From Tritrichomonas musculus (lineage: Eukaryota; Parabasalia; Tritrichomonadida; Tritrichomonadidae), in contig JAPFFF010000014.1 in the NCBI GenBank assembly GCA_039105265.1, positions 1,984,001-2,048,000 on the forward strand: a stretch of 64,000 bases of DNA, in the 5' to 3' direction. Positions 39,969 to 50,588 of the stretch are shown one piece after another. Each line of letters opens with the position of its first letter. Within the stretch, counting starts at the first letter, position 1. The notes beneath the pieces were generated by a model that was not told the DNA's origin, did no database searches, and saw only the letters and a program-made list of their open reading frames with translations. The position numbers and the translations under genes were made by a program.

Positions 39969-41666
39969 ATGATAGAACAGGATTATAGTGTAAATATTAA
40001 CGATTTTGAAGTAAAAGAACAAATCAATCACGGGGCATATGGCGTTGTTTATCGAGTGGAGCATAAAACGGGAGGAATTTTCGCAGCCAAAGTGAACAGT
40101 TATGTTGATGAACAAAGACAACAAATGATTAAAAATGAAATCAAAATTTTAAAAAGTTGTGCTCATCCAACATTGGTTCAATTTCGAGGTTATTCAAACA
40201 AAGATTTTTATGAAAATGAAAAGTATACGATGATATTTGATTATTACAAAAATGGTTCACTTGCATGTATTTTGAACAAAGTTCGAAAAGGCCAATGTCC
40301 AATAAAGTTCACTAATACAATTAAGCAAATTATATTAATAGGAATTGCGAGAGGAATTTTATATCTTCATAGTCATCATGTTGTTCATCGAGATTTAAAG
40401 CCAGACAACGTATTAATGGATGATAATTTTCATCCACATATTACAGATTTTGGATTATCGCAATCTTTTCAAAGCTATGAGCCAGCTTTGTCCAATTCAT
40501 TTGATAAAGGATCACCTGTTTATATGGCCCCTGAACTTTTTGACGGCGCCATAGTTACATCCAAAGTTGATGTTTACGCATTTGGAATTTTAATGTATGA
40601 AGTACTGACTGAAAAAGAACCTTATCCAAATATACAAAGCTCTCTTTATTTAATGAATCAAGTTGTAGGAGGATTAAGACCTGAATTCCCAGATACAACA
40701 AAAGATTCTTTACAAAAATTGGCTAAAGAATGTTGGAATCAAGATCCTGACTCAAGGCCAACGTTTGATGACATATTCAGCAGCCTTGCCTACGGAAAAG
40801 ATCCAGTTCTTGGAGATGTTGAAGATAAAGGAAAGTATTATCTTGACGATGTTGACATGGATGTCATTGATGAGTATCTCAAGCAAATACAATCGGACAA
40901 GTCTGATGCCGATGATGTTATTCAACAGTTGGCAATCAAAATTGCGCAAACGAACGAAAAAAACAGAAGAAAAGAAAAAGGAAAAGGAAGAAAAAATCGA
41001 AAAACTTGAAGATGAAATAAATGAAATGAAGAAGGAGAGAGAAGAGCAATCACAAACGATTAATAAACTTATAAATGAAGTGATTCAATTGAAAAATCAA
41101 AGAGTCAATGATATCGATCGTTTGGAACAAAGAATGTGGAAAAAGTTTTTGGTCATTGATGAACGTTTTAGAATTGTCGTCAATTGTCTCTCTGAAGTAA
41201 CAATTCCTGACGACATGATTGAAATTCCTAGTTCAACATTCGCTTCTTGCACAAAGCTGAAAAAAGTTGTAATTCCTCCACCAGTGAGAGTTATTGGATT
41301 CTCACTGATTTGGTCATTGCAGACTCAGTAGCTCTAATCGATAAATATGCTTTCGCTGAATGCGCATCGCTGAAAAGAGTCGTCATTCCGCAGTCCGTTA
41401 GATTAATTGAAAGGTCGGCATTCAGAGGTTGCGTGCAACTGGAAGAAGTTGTTGTGCATCAATCAACTGAGATTAGAAAAGGAGCATTTAGAGGTTGTCC
41501 ATTATTGAAAATAATAAATCCTGAAAGAGCATCATCAAGCCACATTCATAAAAGAGAAATTAGAAGAATAAAAAAGAAAGAAACAATAATTAACGATCAG
41601 CCTTCACTTCCAAAAATCACATATCCATCATTACCAAAAATATCTCGAAATTCTACTAAAAAATAA
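39969..41666 (+). pseudogene. Kinase, coiled coil and LRR_5 gene with two frame breaks
   Basis: The kinase ORF (39969-41009, 346 aa) is complete: INHGAYGVVYRV (the first loop Gly is Asn), FAAKV, HRDLKPDN, DFGLS, MAPE and DPDSRPTF. It ends soon after the domain. The coil (KKEREEQSQTINKLINEV) and first LRR_5 repeat continue in another frame from about 40960, where there is a run of seven A. The remaining repeats (LIDKYAFAECASLKRVVIP, LIERSAFRGC) continue in a third frame after about 41295, with about eight residues of a repeat missing. The parent would have matched the gene at 4895. Either the gene is decaying, or a shorter kinase alone is made. Sequencing error in the A-run is possible for the first break but less so for the second. 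Confidence 0.7.
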
Positions 41667-42051
41667 GTTCGGTTTCAATTTCTTTTGCATCTAAACTGTT
41701 TTTCATTTTTGCATACAATTCAATTTTCAATTTGTTTTTTATTTCAAAATTGAGATGATTGTTATCATTATTCAATGCTATTCAGAAAAATTGTGTTGTA
41801 TACAAAAATGGCTCGAAGTTTATATTAAAATCATCTCGAAATATGAATGAATGAATAGATTATTTAAATTCATTTATGTTCAATTCTGGAGTGAATCTGA
41901 TTTAATGAAAAATTTTATCCTCCTCATTTGTCTTATTATGATATTGAATTAGTTTGTATTGAAACTTGTCGATTCGTATTATAAACATCTTCTTCTAAAC
42001 TTGCATGCTGATTAACAAATTCTAAAATAAATAAAATGTAGAATTTTTTAT
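41667..42051. other. Convergent 3' spacer
   Basis: No gene is seen. It lies between the ends of two converging genes. Confidence 0.4.
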
Positions 42052-43374
42052 TTAAGCAAGTAGAATTGTTCCGTGCATTTCAAGTGAATGCAAGATTGTG
42101 AGTTTCTTATTCATCCAGTTGAGTCCTGTCTGCTTCAGCCGAATAAAGCGGTAGAAATCTGCTGTCTCATTCACGTCAAATGTAGCGACAGCGAATGAAT
42201 CATTCAACTTTCTTTCATTTTCACGACGATCAATAACCGTCCAATTTTGTCCATCATTTGACCCTTCAACCACCCACTCTCTCAAATGGTTTGTATTGCG
42301 TCCGCACATGTATGACTTGATTGTGTAGCTCTCCAATTGAATTTTCTTCTCCTTGAAATCGAAGCAGACATTGACGTCAGATTCCTCCTTCGAGTGGTAG
42401 AGAGTGCTGCCTTGGTAGTCGATTAGATTCTTTGGGTGACGATCGGGACTAAAGATAGAATTTGAAGTGATTTCTATCGTTCCGTTATCATGAATATTTC
42501 CACCCGTTTTTTTATTCAAATAATTCAAAATACCATTGAATTCTTCTCCTTTTTTGAATTCAATTTGAATTTGCTTTTTTTCAATATATCGTTTTGAATT
42601 GGTTTGAATTTTTTCAGAAGGAGGACGTTTAAAGATTGAAAGCCAAATTCCCAAATTGAGATCATTAATTGAAAATTTGTTTAGAAATTTTTCAAAGGTT
42701 ACTTGTTTGATGTTATTGAAAATAACGTATTCAAATAATGGAGAATATTTTGGATCTTTTTCATATAAATCGAGAATGAATTGCAATAAAGTGTCTTCTT
42801 CGTTAAGTTGAAGAGAGTCGCTCTTGATGATTTCTTCGATAATTTCTTCATTTAATGTTTGTAATTCATCTTTATTAATTTCTGTAAAATGGGATGCTGA
42901 ATAACTGATAGTTTGTTTTAAATTACTAAGGGATGTTTCGCTGCTATACTCAAAATTATTAAATGATTTTAAATGGTCAACTGCATTATTTGGTGTAAGA
43001 TTTGCTTGATATTCGTGTTCAAGACGATGAAATTCGTCTAAGTTTCCAAGATGTAGAAAATATTGTGCAAAAAGTTTTTGCTGATTACTATCGATCTCAT
43101 AATTTTCAAATGTAGCTAAATTTAGGAAATCTTTAAAACAATCTTCATGCATAAGCTGAATATCAGATTCTGTATTAATTGTAAATTCATCAATAGTTTT
43201 ATCACTATGGTGATATTTGCGAATAATTGGTGAGATAAGATCTGCAATATATCGATTCGTTTCATATGATTTCCCATTAACAATGAACCTAAAATTTTTT
43301 TCATACTCATTGAATGGGATGCCTTTTGCATTGCTTAAACTTAGAGAAAATTGAAATTTACTATTTTGATTCAT
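42052..43374 (-). CDS. BTB-BACK-F5/8C domain protein, third paralog
   Basis: The protein is 440 aa: BTB-like residues about 18-105 (FRFIVNGKSYETNRYIADLI), BACK-like helices about 150-260, and F5/8C about 285-440 (GGNIHDNGTIEITSNSIF, SYTIKSYMCG, LREWVVEGSNDGQNW, FYRFIRLKQTGLNWM). It is clearly diverged from the duplicated pair in every domain, so it represents an older paralog and helps polarise their differences. No signal peptide or membrane segment is seen. The start is the only ATG near the domain start. Likely a soluble adaptor; partner unknown. Confidence 0.8.
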   Translation of the reverse strand: MNQNSKFQFSLSLSNAKGIPFNEYEKNFRFIVNGKSYETNRYIADLISPIIRKYHHSDKTIDEFTINTESDIQLMHEDCFKDFLNLATFENYEIDSNQQKLFAQYFLHLGNLDEFHRLEHEYQANLTPNNAVDHLKSFNNFEYSSETSLSNLKQTISYSASHFTEINKDELQTLNEEIIEEIIKSDSLQLNEEDTLLQFILDLYEKDPKYSPLFEYVIFNNIKQVTFEKFLNKFSINDLNLGIWLSIFKRPPSEKIQTNSKRYIEKKQIQIEFKKGEEFNGILNYLNKKTGGNIHDNGTIEITSNSIFSPDRHPKNLIDYQGSTLYHSKEESDVNVCFDFKEKKIQLESYTIKSYMCGRNTNHLREWVVEGSNDGQNWTVIDRRENERKLNDSFAVATFDVNETADFYRFIRLKQTGLNWMNKKLTILHSLEMHGTILLA

Positions 43375-43945
43375 TTAATTGTTGAAACGCGTTTCTTGTA
43401 AATATATGATTATTTGAAAAATATAAGATTTCATTTTTGCATATGTTACAAATTTGTTGAATTCATTTAATATTTTTGATGAAATATTTATGAATGAACT
43501 GTAAAGATAATTATGTTTTAAAAAATTGGAATTGCATAATAGATTGAAAATTAATTTGGTTGCTAGTTATAAAGATTATTATTTAAAAAGTTGATTTTAT
43601 GATTCCTTCAAATGATTATAAAATAGTCATTTCAGACTTTTGTCCATATTTCAAATTTTATATTCATTTCATTATTATTTTCATCTATAAAATTCTAACT
43701 TTTTTGACCAAAAATTTCCTCAATTTTTTTGAATGAATGTGATCAAAAAAGCAAAACCTAATAATATTAAAAATAGTGTCCAAAATGTAAAAAATGATTA
43801 TTTTTTTGTTGATTTTACTCATCATAAAATGAATATTTTATATCGTATTCAAAAAAGCATTTCACTAGAATAAATGATGTGAAAAGAAAAGTGGCAATGA
43901 AAGGATAAAAATTCACCTTATCATAAAATCATTCAAATTATAAAA
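43375..43945. other. Divergent promoter region
   Basis: This spacer separates the minus-strand BTB gene from the plus-strand AIR9-like gene. A good initiator TCATTC (43929-43934) lies 17 bp before the ATG at 43946. A variant TTCAAAAAAGC is near 43849. Confidence 0.4.
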
Positions 43946-46900
43946 ATGAAATCACCGTTACGACGATCTTATTGTCCACCGATTCCAACATCGCCAATCT
44001 CACCATCCCTAAAGCCACCAGAAACTACTATCCCTAAATCTAAAATTGATAAAATTCATTCAACTTTTTGTGGATTATCAAATTCAAAATTAAAAATTTT
44101 ACCACCACAAGCACGCTCTCCATCATTGCTAGTTCTCGACCTTGAGCAAAATTTATTTCAGAGTTCAGCCCTTCAGAATCTACCCAAAGGATTAACAATT
44201 CTCAATCTTGTTAAAAATCCATTATTAGATATGAGAATACCTGTACTATTACGCTTACGCTCTTTGTCTCTCGATTATTGCGGCTTATCTTCATTTGAAG
44301 GTTTTCCTTTCCTCCCACAGCTTCGTTTCCTTTCAGTTTCCAATAATAAAATCAAGAATTTTAAAGGTTTACCTATTTTGATGAGGCTTGAATACTTTAA
44401 CATCGAAAATAACGCATTTCCATTTGAATCAAAGCTTAGTATTGCTGCAGTAGGTTCAATTTCATTAAATATGTTCAACAATGTTGAATTAACTGAAGAT
44501 GATCTTGAAGAATCTTTCCAGCTTTCACCTCTTGTTGGATTTTCGCTACGATGTGGAAGAGATCCGACACCATGTAATTCACCTCAAGACGAAGTTCGTA
44601 AATCACAAGCATTTTTAACCTCAAAGCTTGCTTCATATTTGAAATCAAAGAAAATTGACAATCCAATTCTTTCACTTAATATATGCAAATACGAAAACCA
44701 ATCATCAATTATTTGCCCATTTGAAGCAAAATCAATAAAATGGTTGAGATCTAGATCACCTGAGCATGGAAATGAATGGACACCAATTTCGCCAATGCCT
44801 GATCAAAAGCAACCAAACATATTACCAACTACAATGCTTCTTCGAATGCATTTAATTCGATGCGATTTTGTTCTCGATGATGATAAAACGTATAGCCTAT
44901 TTACTGATGAGCCAATCGGAAGATCATCTGACGAACTTTCGTTACCATTCCCATTAGATCCTGTTATTGCTGGTCTCCCACTTGAAGGATCTTTGATTTC
45001 ACTTATACCACTACCAATTCCAACTCGTGTTGCATGGATGAGAAAAAATGAAGTTATTGGTGAAGATTCCACTTCTCTATTACTTAAAAATACAGAAATA
45101 GGAAATGTAATTAGGTGCCTTCTTCAGCCTTATTGTCCAAACTATAAAAATGTTTCCTTTTCCACTGTATTTGTTGAAACTGACGTTGTTGATCCAATTC
45201 TTCCAACAGTATCAGCAGTTACTTTCCCCGAATCTATACAAGAAGGTGTCAAAATTGATTTTACTCGTAAAATGTTTCCAGATCGAGAAGGTGAATCGCA
45301 GATTTTAATAGAACGCGCTAGAGGAATTACAGAAGAATGGTTTGTTGTTGCTGAAGTAAAGCCTGATAACTTCTCATATATTCCAACTTGTGAAGATGCC
45401 GGTCACTATCTCCGTGTTAGTTATGCACCAATTACAACTGAAGGAGTTATTGGCGCAACAGTTTATTTTTATTCGTCAACACGCGTCTTACCAACTTTAC
45501 CTGTTTTCACAAATGCAGTAATTGGTGGCCTGCCAAAAACCAATTTTACGCTTTGTGCTGTTGCAGATTACAAAGGAGGCAGGAAAGGTGATTGCAGTTA
45601 TAATTGGTATGCATCAACCGTTCCAATTACTGCTCAAAACATTAAATCATTGCCTTTGGTCCAAGAAAATTCTCCGTTTTTCACAATTCCAGATGATTAT
45701 GAAAATTATTTCCTTGCATGTGAAATGGTTCCAGTTCGTGAAGACGATGTCGTTGGTGAAGCTGTTTATACAGCGCTTACAGAGCCAATCGTCAAAGATG
45801 AAGCGCCAGCTGAATTTGATGAAGAACTTCCAGAAACTTTGCACGCCGGCGACCAAATTGTATTAGAAAAACAAGTTTCATTTTATGTATCAAGCACAAA
45901 AGGTTTTTGTGGATTTACCGAAGTTAAACGTGGAACCAATGTAACATTAAAAGATAATTGGGTTGGTCATATATTACGAATTGTAGGAAATGAATGCGAT
46001 TATGTTGTTGGTGAAATCAAACCATCTGTTCCAGAAATTACAGAAATCAATATTCAATGTCCTAAGTATGAAATTGGCGAATTAGCAACACTTGAAATTA
46101 AGCATAAAAATCTGAAAAAAGATCGATTTGACTCAATTTGGGTTAGGTGTATGAATGAAGGCCTTGAAAAAGCAGTAGCTTATAACACTCCAGATTATGT
46201 TATTCAAGCTGGCGATATTGGATACCGTCTAAAGGTTATGATTAATACATATGATGATAATCATGATTATTTAAAGTCTTTTGTCTCACAAATGACCCCA
46301 ATGATTAAATCTACATATCATGATGCACCAATCATAACAGGAAAACTTGTTGAATTTAATATGATATCAGTCGCATACGATAAAGAGATGGATGAAATTA
46401 AATGGCTAAGAAGTGATACCAAACAAAAATGGGAAGATACAAATCAAACGGGTGTCGAATATTACTTAACTACTGAAGATGTCCACCATTACATGAGAGC
46501 GCAAATTAGTATTGGCGAATCTACATTAATTGCAACAACAAACGATGTAATTCAAGCATCAAAGCCAAATTCTTCTGTCAGATTCCTTACAAATGAAGCC
46601 ACAGAAGGCCAAGAAATGAAGCCAATAATTAAATATCAAGGTGGTGTCCAAGGAAAATCTATTACCGAGTGGAAGCGATTTTCCAACGGATCGTGGCAAT
46701 TAGTATCAAGTACAGCCAATTACAAAGTTACTAAAGACGACGTTGGGTTTAAGCTCTGCTTCTTTTACACTCCTGTCCGAAATGACAATGTTAAAGGAGA
46801 AATGATTACCAAAGATTTTGGAATTGTTTCAGGCCTCCAACCAACTGTAACTGATGTTGAGGTTAAGCAGAATGAACGAGGATTTATTCAATGTACAGGC

Positions 46901-48005
46901 AAGTATTCTGGAGGTGTTGAAGGACCTTCATATTATCTTTGGCATGCATTTGACAAACAAGGAAAACAGCACAATATCGGTAAAACCGATGAATGCGAAA
47001 TATTTCCACCAGAGCAATTATTTGGACTCGAGGTTCAAGCAACATATTGTCCAATTCGTAATGATGGTGTTGAAGGTGAACAAGTTCGATCTTCAAATAA
47101 AGTTGTAGTTAGACCACTTCCTTCAATTACTTCTATTGATATCCTTGTTAAAGATGGAGTTGTTAGAGTTGGACAAGTTTTACGTTGCAAAGCCACAACA
47201 GAGCCAAGCGATTGCACTCTTACATATTCATGGTATCGAGGAGATGGACAAACAAATTGGGAAGCCATTCCAAATGCTACCAAAGCTGATTACACTCCAA
47301 CAGAATTAGATGTAGGTTTCTTTGTTCTCTGTTTAGTGGCTCCGACAAACAAAGAGGGATGGGTTGGAAAAGGAATTAGTGCAGCAACCCCGTTACCAGT
47401 CGATCAAAGAGAGCTCAAGCTTAAGTTAATTCCAGAGATAGCTAGAGCTACAGAAAAAGAAATGTATTGGACTGGAGCAATACTCCAAACAAATCTTGGT
47501 GACGAAATAGTTACTTGGGAACGTCAAGTAAATCAAGAATGGGTTGTTGTTGGCGATTATTCCAAATATCTAATTACAGCAAATGATGTTGGATATAGAC
47601 TTAGAGCTGCTATTGACGACTATGAATCTCCTCCTTCGCCAGTCATCATTATAGGTCCTGATGTTGGCAGTTTTGTCAATGCAACTGTTCGTGCTAGAAG
47701 TTTTCAATTTAAAGCTATCTCAAAAATGGGCTCTATTAAATGGGAATTCATTGCAGATCAAAATGGATTAACAATGAAGTCTAAAAGAGCAAAGAATCAG
47801 AAAACTTCAAAATGGAGCTCAGTAAAAGCAAGCGGTATTGATGGAGCGCCTGATGAAGTTGAATTATGGATGGATGCTACAACGAAGTTTGTTATTGTTC
47901 CTCTTCTTCAAAGTGATCCCAACTTCAAATCTATTGTTCAGAAAAATGCTTCAGATTTCATTGTATTAACATTGAAGGGATTCATATCAAAATATGGATC
48001 GCAAC

Positions 48006-48010
<5 letters not shown>
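43946..48010 (+). CDS. AIR9-like protein (LRR plus A9/Ig-like repeats)
   Basis: The protein is 1354 aa. The first 40 residues are basic and Ser/Pro-rich (SPLRRSYCPPIPTSPIS), like the microtubule-binding N-terminus of plant AIR9. Residues about 45-165 are leucine-rich repeats (LLVLDLEQN, LRFLSVSNNKIKNFKGLP). Residues about 250-1270 hold about ten Ig-like A9 repeats with the mark Y-x-x-x-x-D-V/I-G...Y-P-x-R-x-D-x-V-x-G, for example YKVTKDDVGFKLCFFYTPVR and VQATYCPIRNDGVEGEQVRS. The C-terminal 90 residues form a separate domain, also seen in AIR9-type proteins. Plant and trypanosome AIR9 proteins bind or lie along microtubules, so a cytoskeletal role (flagella, axostyle or pelta) is likely. The call is strong on architecture. 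Confidence 0.8.

Positions 48011-48041
<31 letters not shown>
48009..48041. repeat. A33 tract fused to the AIR9-like stop codon
   Basis: A run of 33 A begins inside the stop codon TAA (48008-48010). A T-run of about 18 follows near 48075. It may be slippage of a short A-tract or a trace of an RNA-derived 3' end. Confidence 0.7.
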
Positions 48042-48043
<2 letters not shown>

Positions 48044-48268
48044 AATCTTCTAATTAGAAAGAGAATTGGAATCTTTTTTTTTTTTTTTTTTTCCTTTGTT
48101 TCGTGGTTAGGATCTTTATTATTATTTATTGTATTTTAAAAGTTTACTTTCTTTCTTTTGAAATTGTTTTATATATATGAGCCAAATAATAAAAACTAAA
48201 ATGATGATTAGGACAATCGTTTTTTTCTACGCCACTTTTTGAATGGTTTTTCTATCCATGAGTTACTC

Positions 48269-48290
48269 ATGATGAGTAGCTACTCATCAT
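48269..48290. other. Perfect 22-bp palindrome
   Basis: The 22 bases centred on GTAGCTAC read the same on both strands (half-site ATGATGAGTAG). It lies about 40 bp after an ACTTTTTGAA copy near 48230. It could be a dimer-binding site; it is not followed by a convincing gene. Confidence 0.5.
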
Positions 48291-48308
48291 CTTAAGGTGA
48301 AATTTAAC

Positions 48309-48503
48309 TTACTCTGTTAAGAAAATTAACCAAAAAAATCGTAAATTTAAATTTTTCTTGAAAATTTTAACTATTTGCTTTTTTTGATATAATTTTTTTT
48401 TATTTTTACATAATTTTTCAGGAATATACGCGCCAGTGATCACCACGGGGCTGCGTGAAGCCGAATCAGGTTCCTTGAATTGCTGGATGAATCGGGAAGT
48501 CAT
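48309..48503 (-). CDS. Small ORF of unknown nature with a GC-richer start
   Basis: The ORF is 64 codons. The first 30 codons (MTSRFIQQFKEPDSASRSPV...) have far higher GC content and codon quality than the surroundings, while the rest is Lys/Phe-rich and looks like chance reading. This may be the 5' end or one exon of a truncated gene. I do not recognise it. Confidence 0.25.
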   Translation of the reverse strand: MTSRFIQQFKEPDSASRSPVVITGAYIPEKLCKNKKKLYQKKQIVKIFKKNLNLRFFWLIFLTE

Positions 48504-49288
48504 TTGAACTATATAATTATGAATTATTTTGTAAAAATTGAATAAAAAAAAACGTAATAAAACCAAACTATTTTCTTCAAAAATGTTAGCGAGTTATATA
48601 TGTTATTACACATCATATATAAAAATTAATACAGTAAAAAAATTAAAATTTTTAGCATATGTTCCAAAGATAATTGCTAAACATTGTATTTTTAGACATT
48701 ATCTACATTTTTCTCAAATAAAAATTAATGAAAAACAAAAATAAAGAGTTTTAACTAATAAGTAATATATGAATAATTATTTTATTTAATTTATAATCAA
48801 TAAATGTTAATTTCAAAATGTTTAAAAAAATTAATGCAATTCAATGAAAGCATTCAAAAAGTTATGAAATTCATAGAAAATAATCATTCAAGATCTTATG
48901 TGTCAATTGGTCAGATTTTCACATATTTGTTTTATCTCCTATGAATAAATTAAAGCACCATAAAATGATTAAGTATCGAAGGCGAATAAAGAAAATAAAA
49001 TTGAGAGCATAACGATCATTTTAAAAATACCATTATCTTACAAAAAAATTTTAAAAAGTAGATTTTTATCTTAAATATAATATTAAAAATATCACATTTA
49101 TATAATAACAAATTTGTAATTCATATAAATAGCATATTTGTATAAAAATAGCTGAATTATTTAAAATACGTTTTTTTGAAACTTTTGCGTTTTATCACGT
49201 TTATAAAAAATGTATAAAAAAGCATTCAAAAAGTTTAAAAGTTTTCAATAAAACAAAAAAAAAAATTATTAATGATTATTAAATATGT
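48504..49288. other. Gene-free spacer before the MULE
   Basis: AT-rich, with two TTCAAAAAGT motifs (about 48852 and 49225). No gene is supported. Confidence 0.4.
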
Positions 49289-49296
49289 GTACAAAG

Positions 49297-50420
49297 GGGA
49301 TATTGATTTTGGCACCCAAAATGCACCCCGGCCAAATAGGTATTCAAAAAATGCACCCCAAATCGGTTTTGCACCCAAATTTTATTATTGCACCTATTTT
49401 GCACCCAAATAAACTAAATAAAAAGTGGCTTTCTTATACAAAATTTTTCTATCTTCATTTCTAACTTTTTTGGCTCAAAATCCTTTATAAAGTATTTTAT
49501 TTCTGGTAATTTGCTTTGTTTACCGTGGAATCGATTGTTCTGTCTCTTTTTCATCCTTTTTTTTGCAAATATTCAAATATTATATAATTTTCATAATAAT
49601 TCAATTTATTGGTTTAAAATGATTGTTTATAATATACTTAATTATTCTGTCATATGAAAATTTAGAAGCTAGCTGAGAGTAAAAAAATATTTGTGTTTTA
49701 AAATTGTTATAATCTACCTCAGAATATATTGAAAGAATAAAAAAAAATCCATATTTTGAATACTCTGATTTGAATGCTCTCACAAAAATATAAAATTTGA
49801 TATAAATATTAATTTTAAACGGATATTTAAGATTTTAAAACGATTTTCTTAAAGAACAAAGTGAGATTAATATCAAGCAAAGATGCAGAATGAGGCTTGA
49901 TATTATAAATTTATTTTAGTATAATAATTTTTTTGTTTTTTCAATTTTTTTTTTATATAATTTAAAACGATCAACTAAAAAATACTCAAAAAATAAAAAG
50001 ATCAATTAAATTATTAATAAATCATTATGTAGATATAAATTGTTATAACCTTTTTTTTGTTTTTTCAATTTTTTTTTATATAATTTAAAACGATCAACTA
50101 AAAAATACTCAAAAAATAAAAAGATCAATTAAATTATTAATGATTCATTATGTAGATATAAATTGTTATAACCTTTTTTTTGTTTTTTCAATTTTTTTTT
50201 ATATAATTTAAAACGATCAACTAAAAAATACTCAAAAAATAAAAAGATCAATTAAATTATTAATAAATCATTATGTAGATATAAATTGTTATAACCTTTT
50301 TTTTGTTTTTTCAATTTTTTTTTATATAATTTAAAACGATCAACTAAAAAATACTCAAAAAATAAAAAGATCAATTAAATTATTAATAAATCATCATTTA
50401 GATGTGGAATATAGTGAAAA
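49297..50420. repeat. Left terminal inverted repeat of the MULE
   Basis: It includes about 3.5 copies of a 123-bp tandem unit (phase positions 49967, 50090, 50213 and 50336). A GTG-start frame at 49601-49783 has an identical mirror in the other arm, but this follows from arm identity and is not taken as a gene. The outer 130 bp hold several GCACCC-type repeats, possible transposase sites. Confidence 0.8.
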
Positions 50421-50576
50421 TTTTTTATTTTTTTTCAAAATTTCTTTTTTCTTGATATTAAAAACGTATTTATTAGAAAAAAATCAATTTTGAATAATTT
50501 ACAAAAAAAATTATATAAGTTTCTTCAAAATTGAATAATGTCTTCAAAAATGAGTACTTTTTAGTCTCTTATTATT

Positions 50577-50582
50577 TCACTT
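50577..50582 (+). promoter_or_regulatory. Initiator of the MULE's first gene
   Basis: TCACTT directly before the A-run and the ATG at 50589. It shows that the cargo gene carries a trichomonad-type start signal. Confidence 0.45.
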
Positions 50583-50588
50583 TAAAAA

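Noticed and set aside
49601-49783. 60-codon frame identical to one at 58086-58268
   Set aside because: It begins with GTG, not ATG, and the identity is explained by the inverted arms of the MULE.
49960-50400. CRISPR-like array
   Set aside because: The 123-bp units are directly adjacent with no unique spacers, inside a eukaryotic transposon arm.
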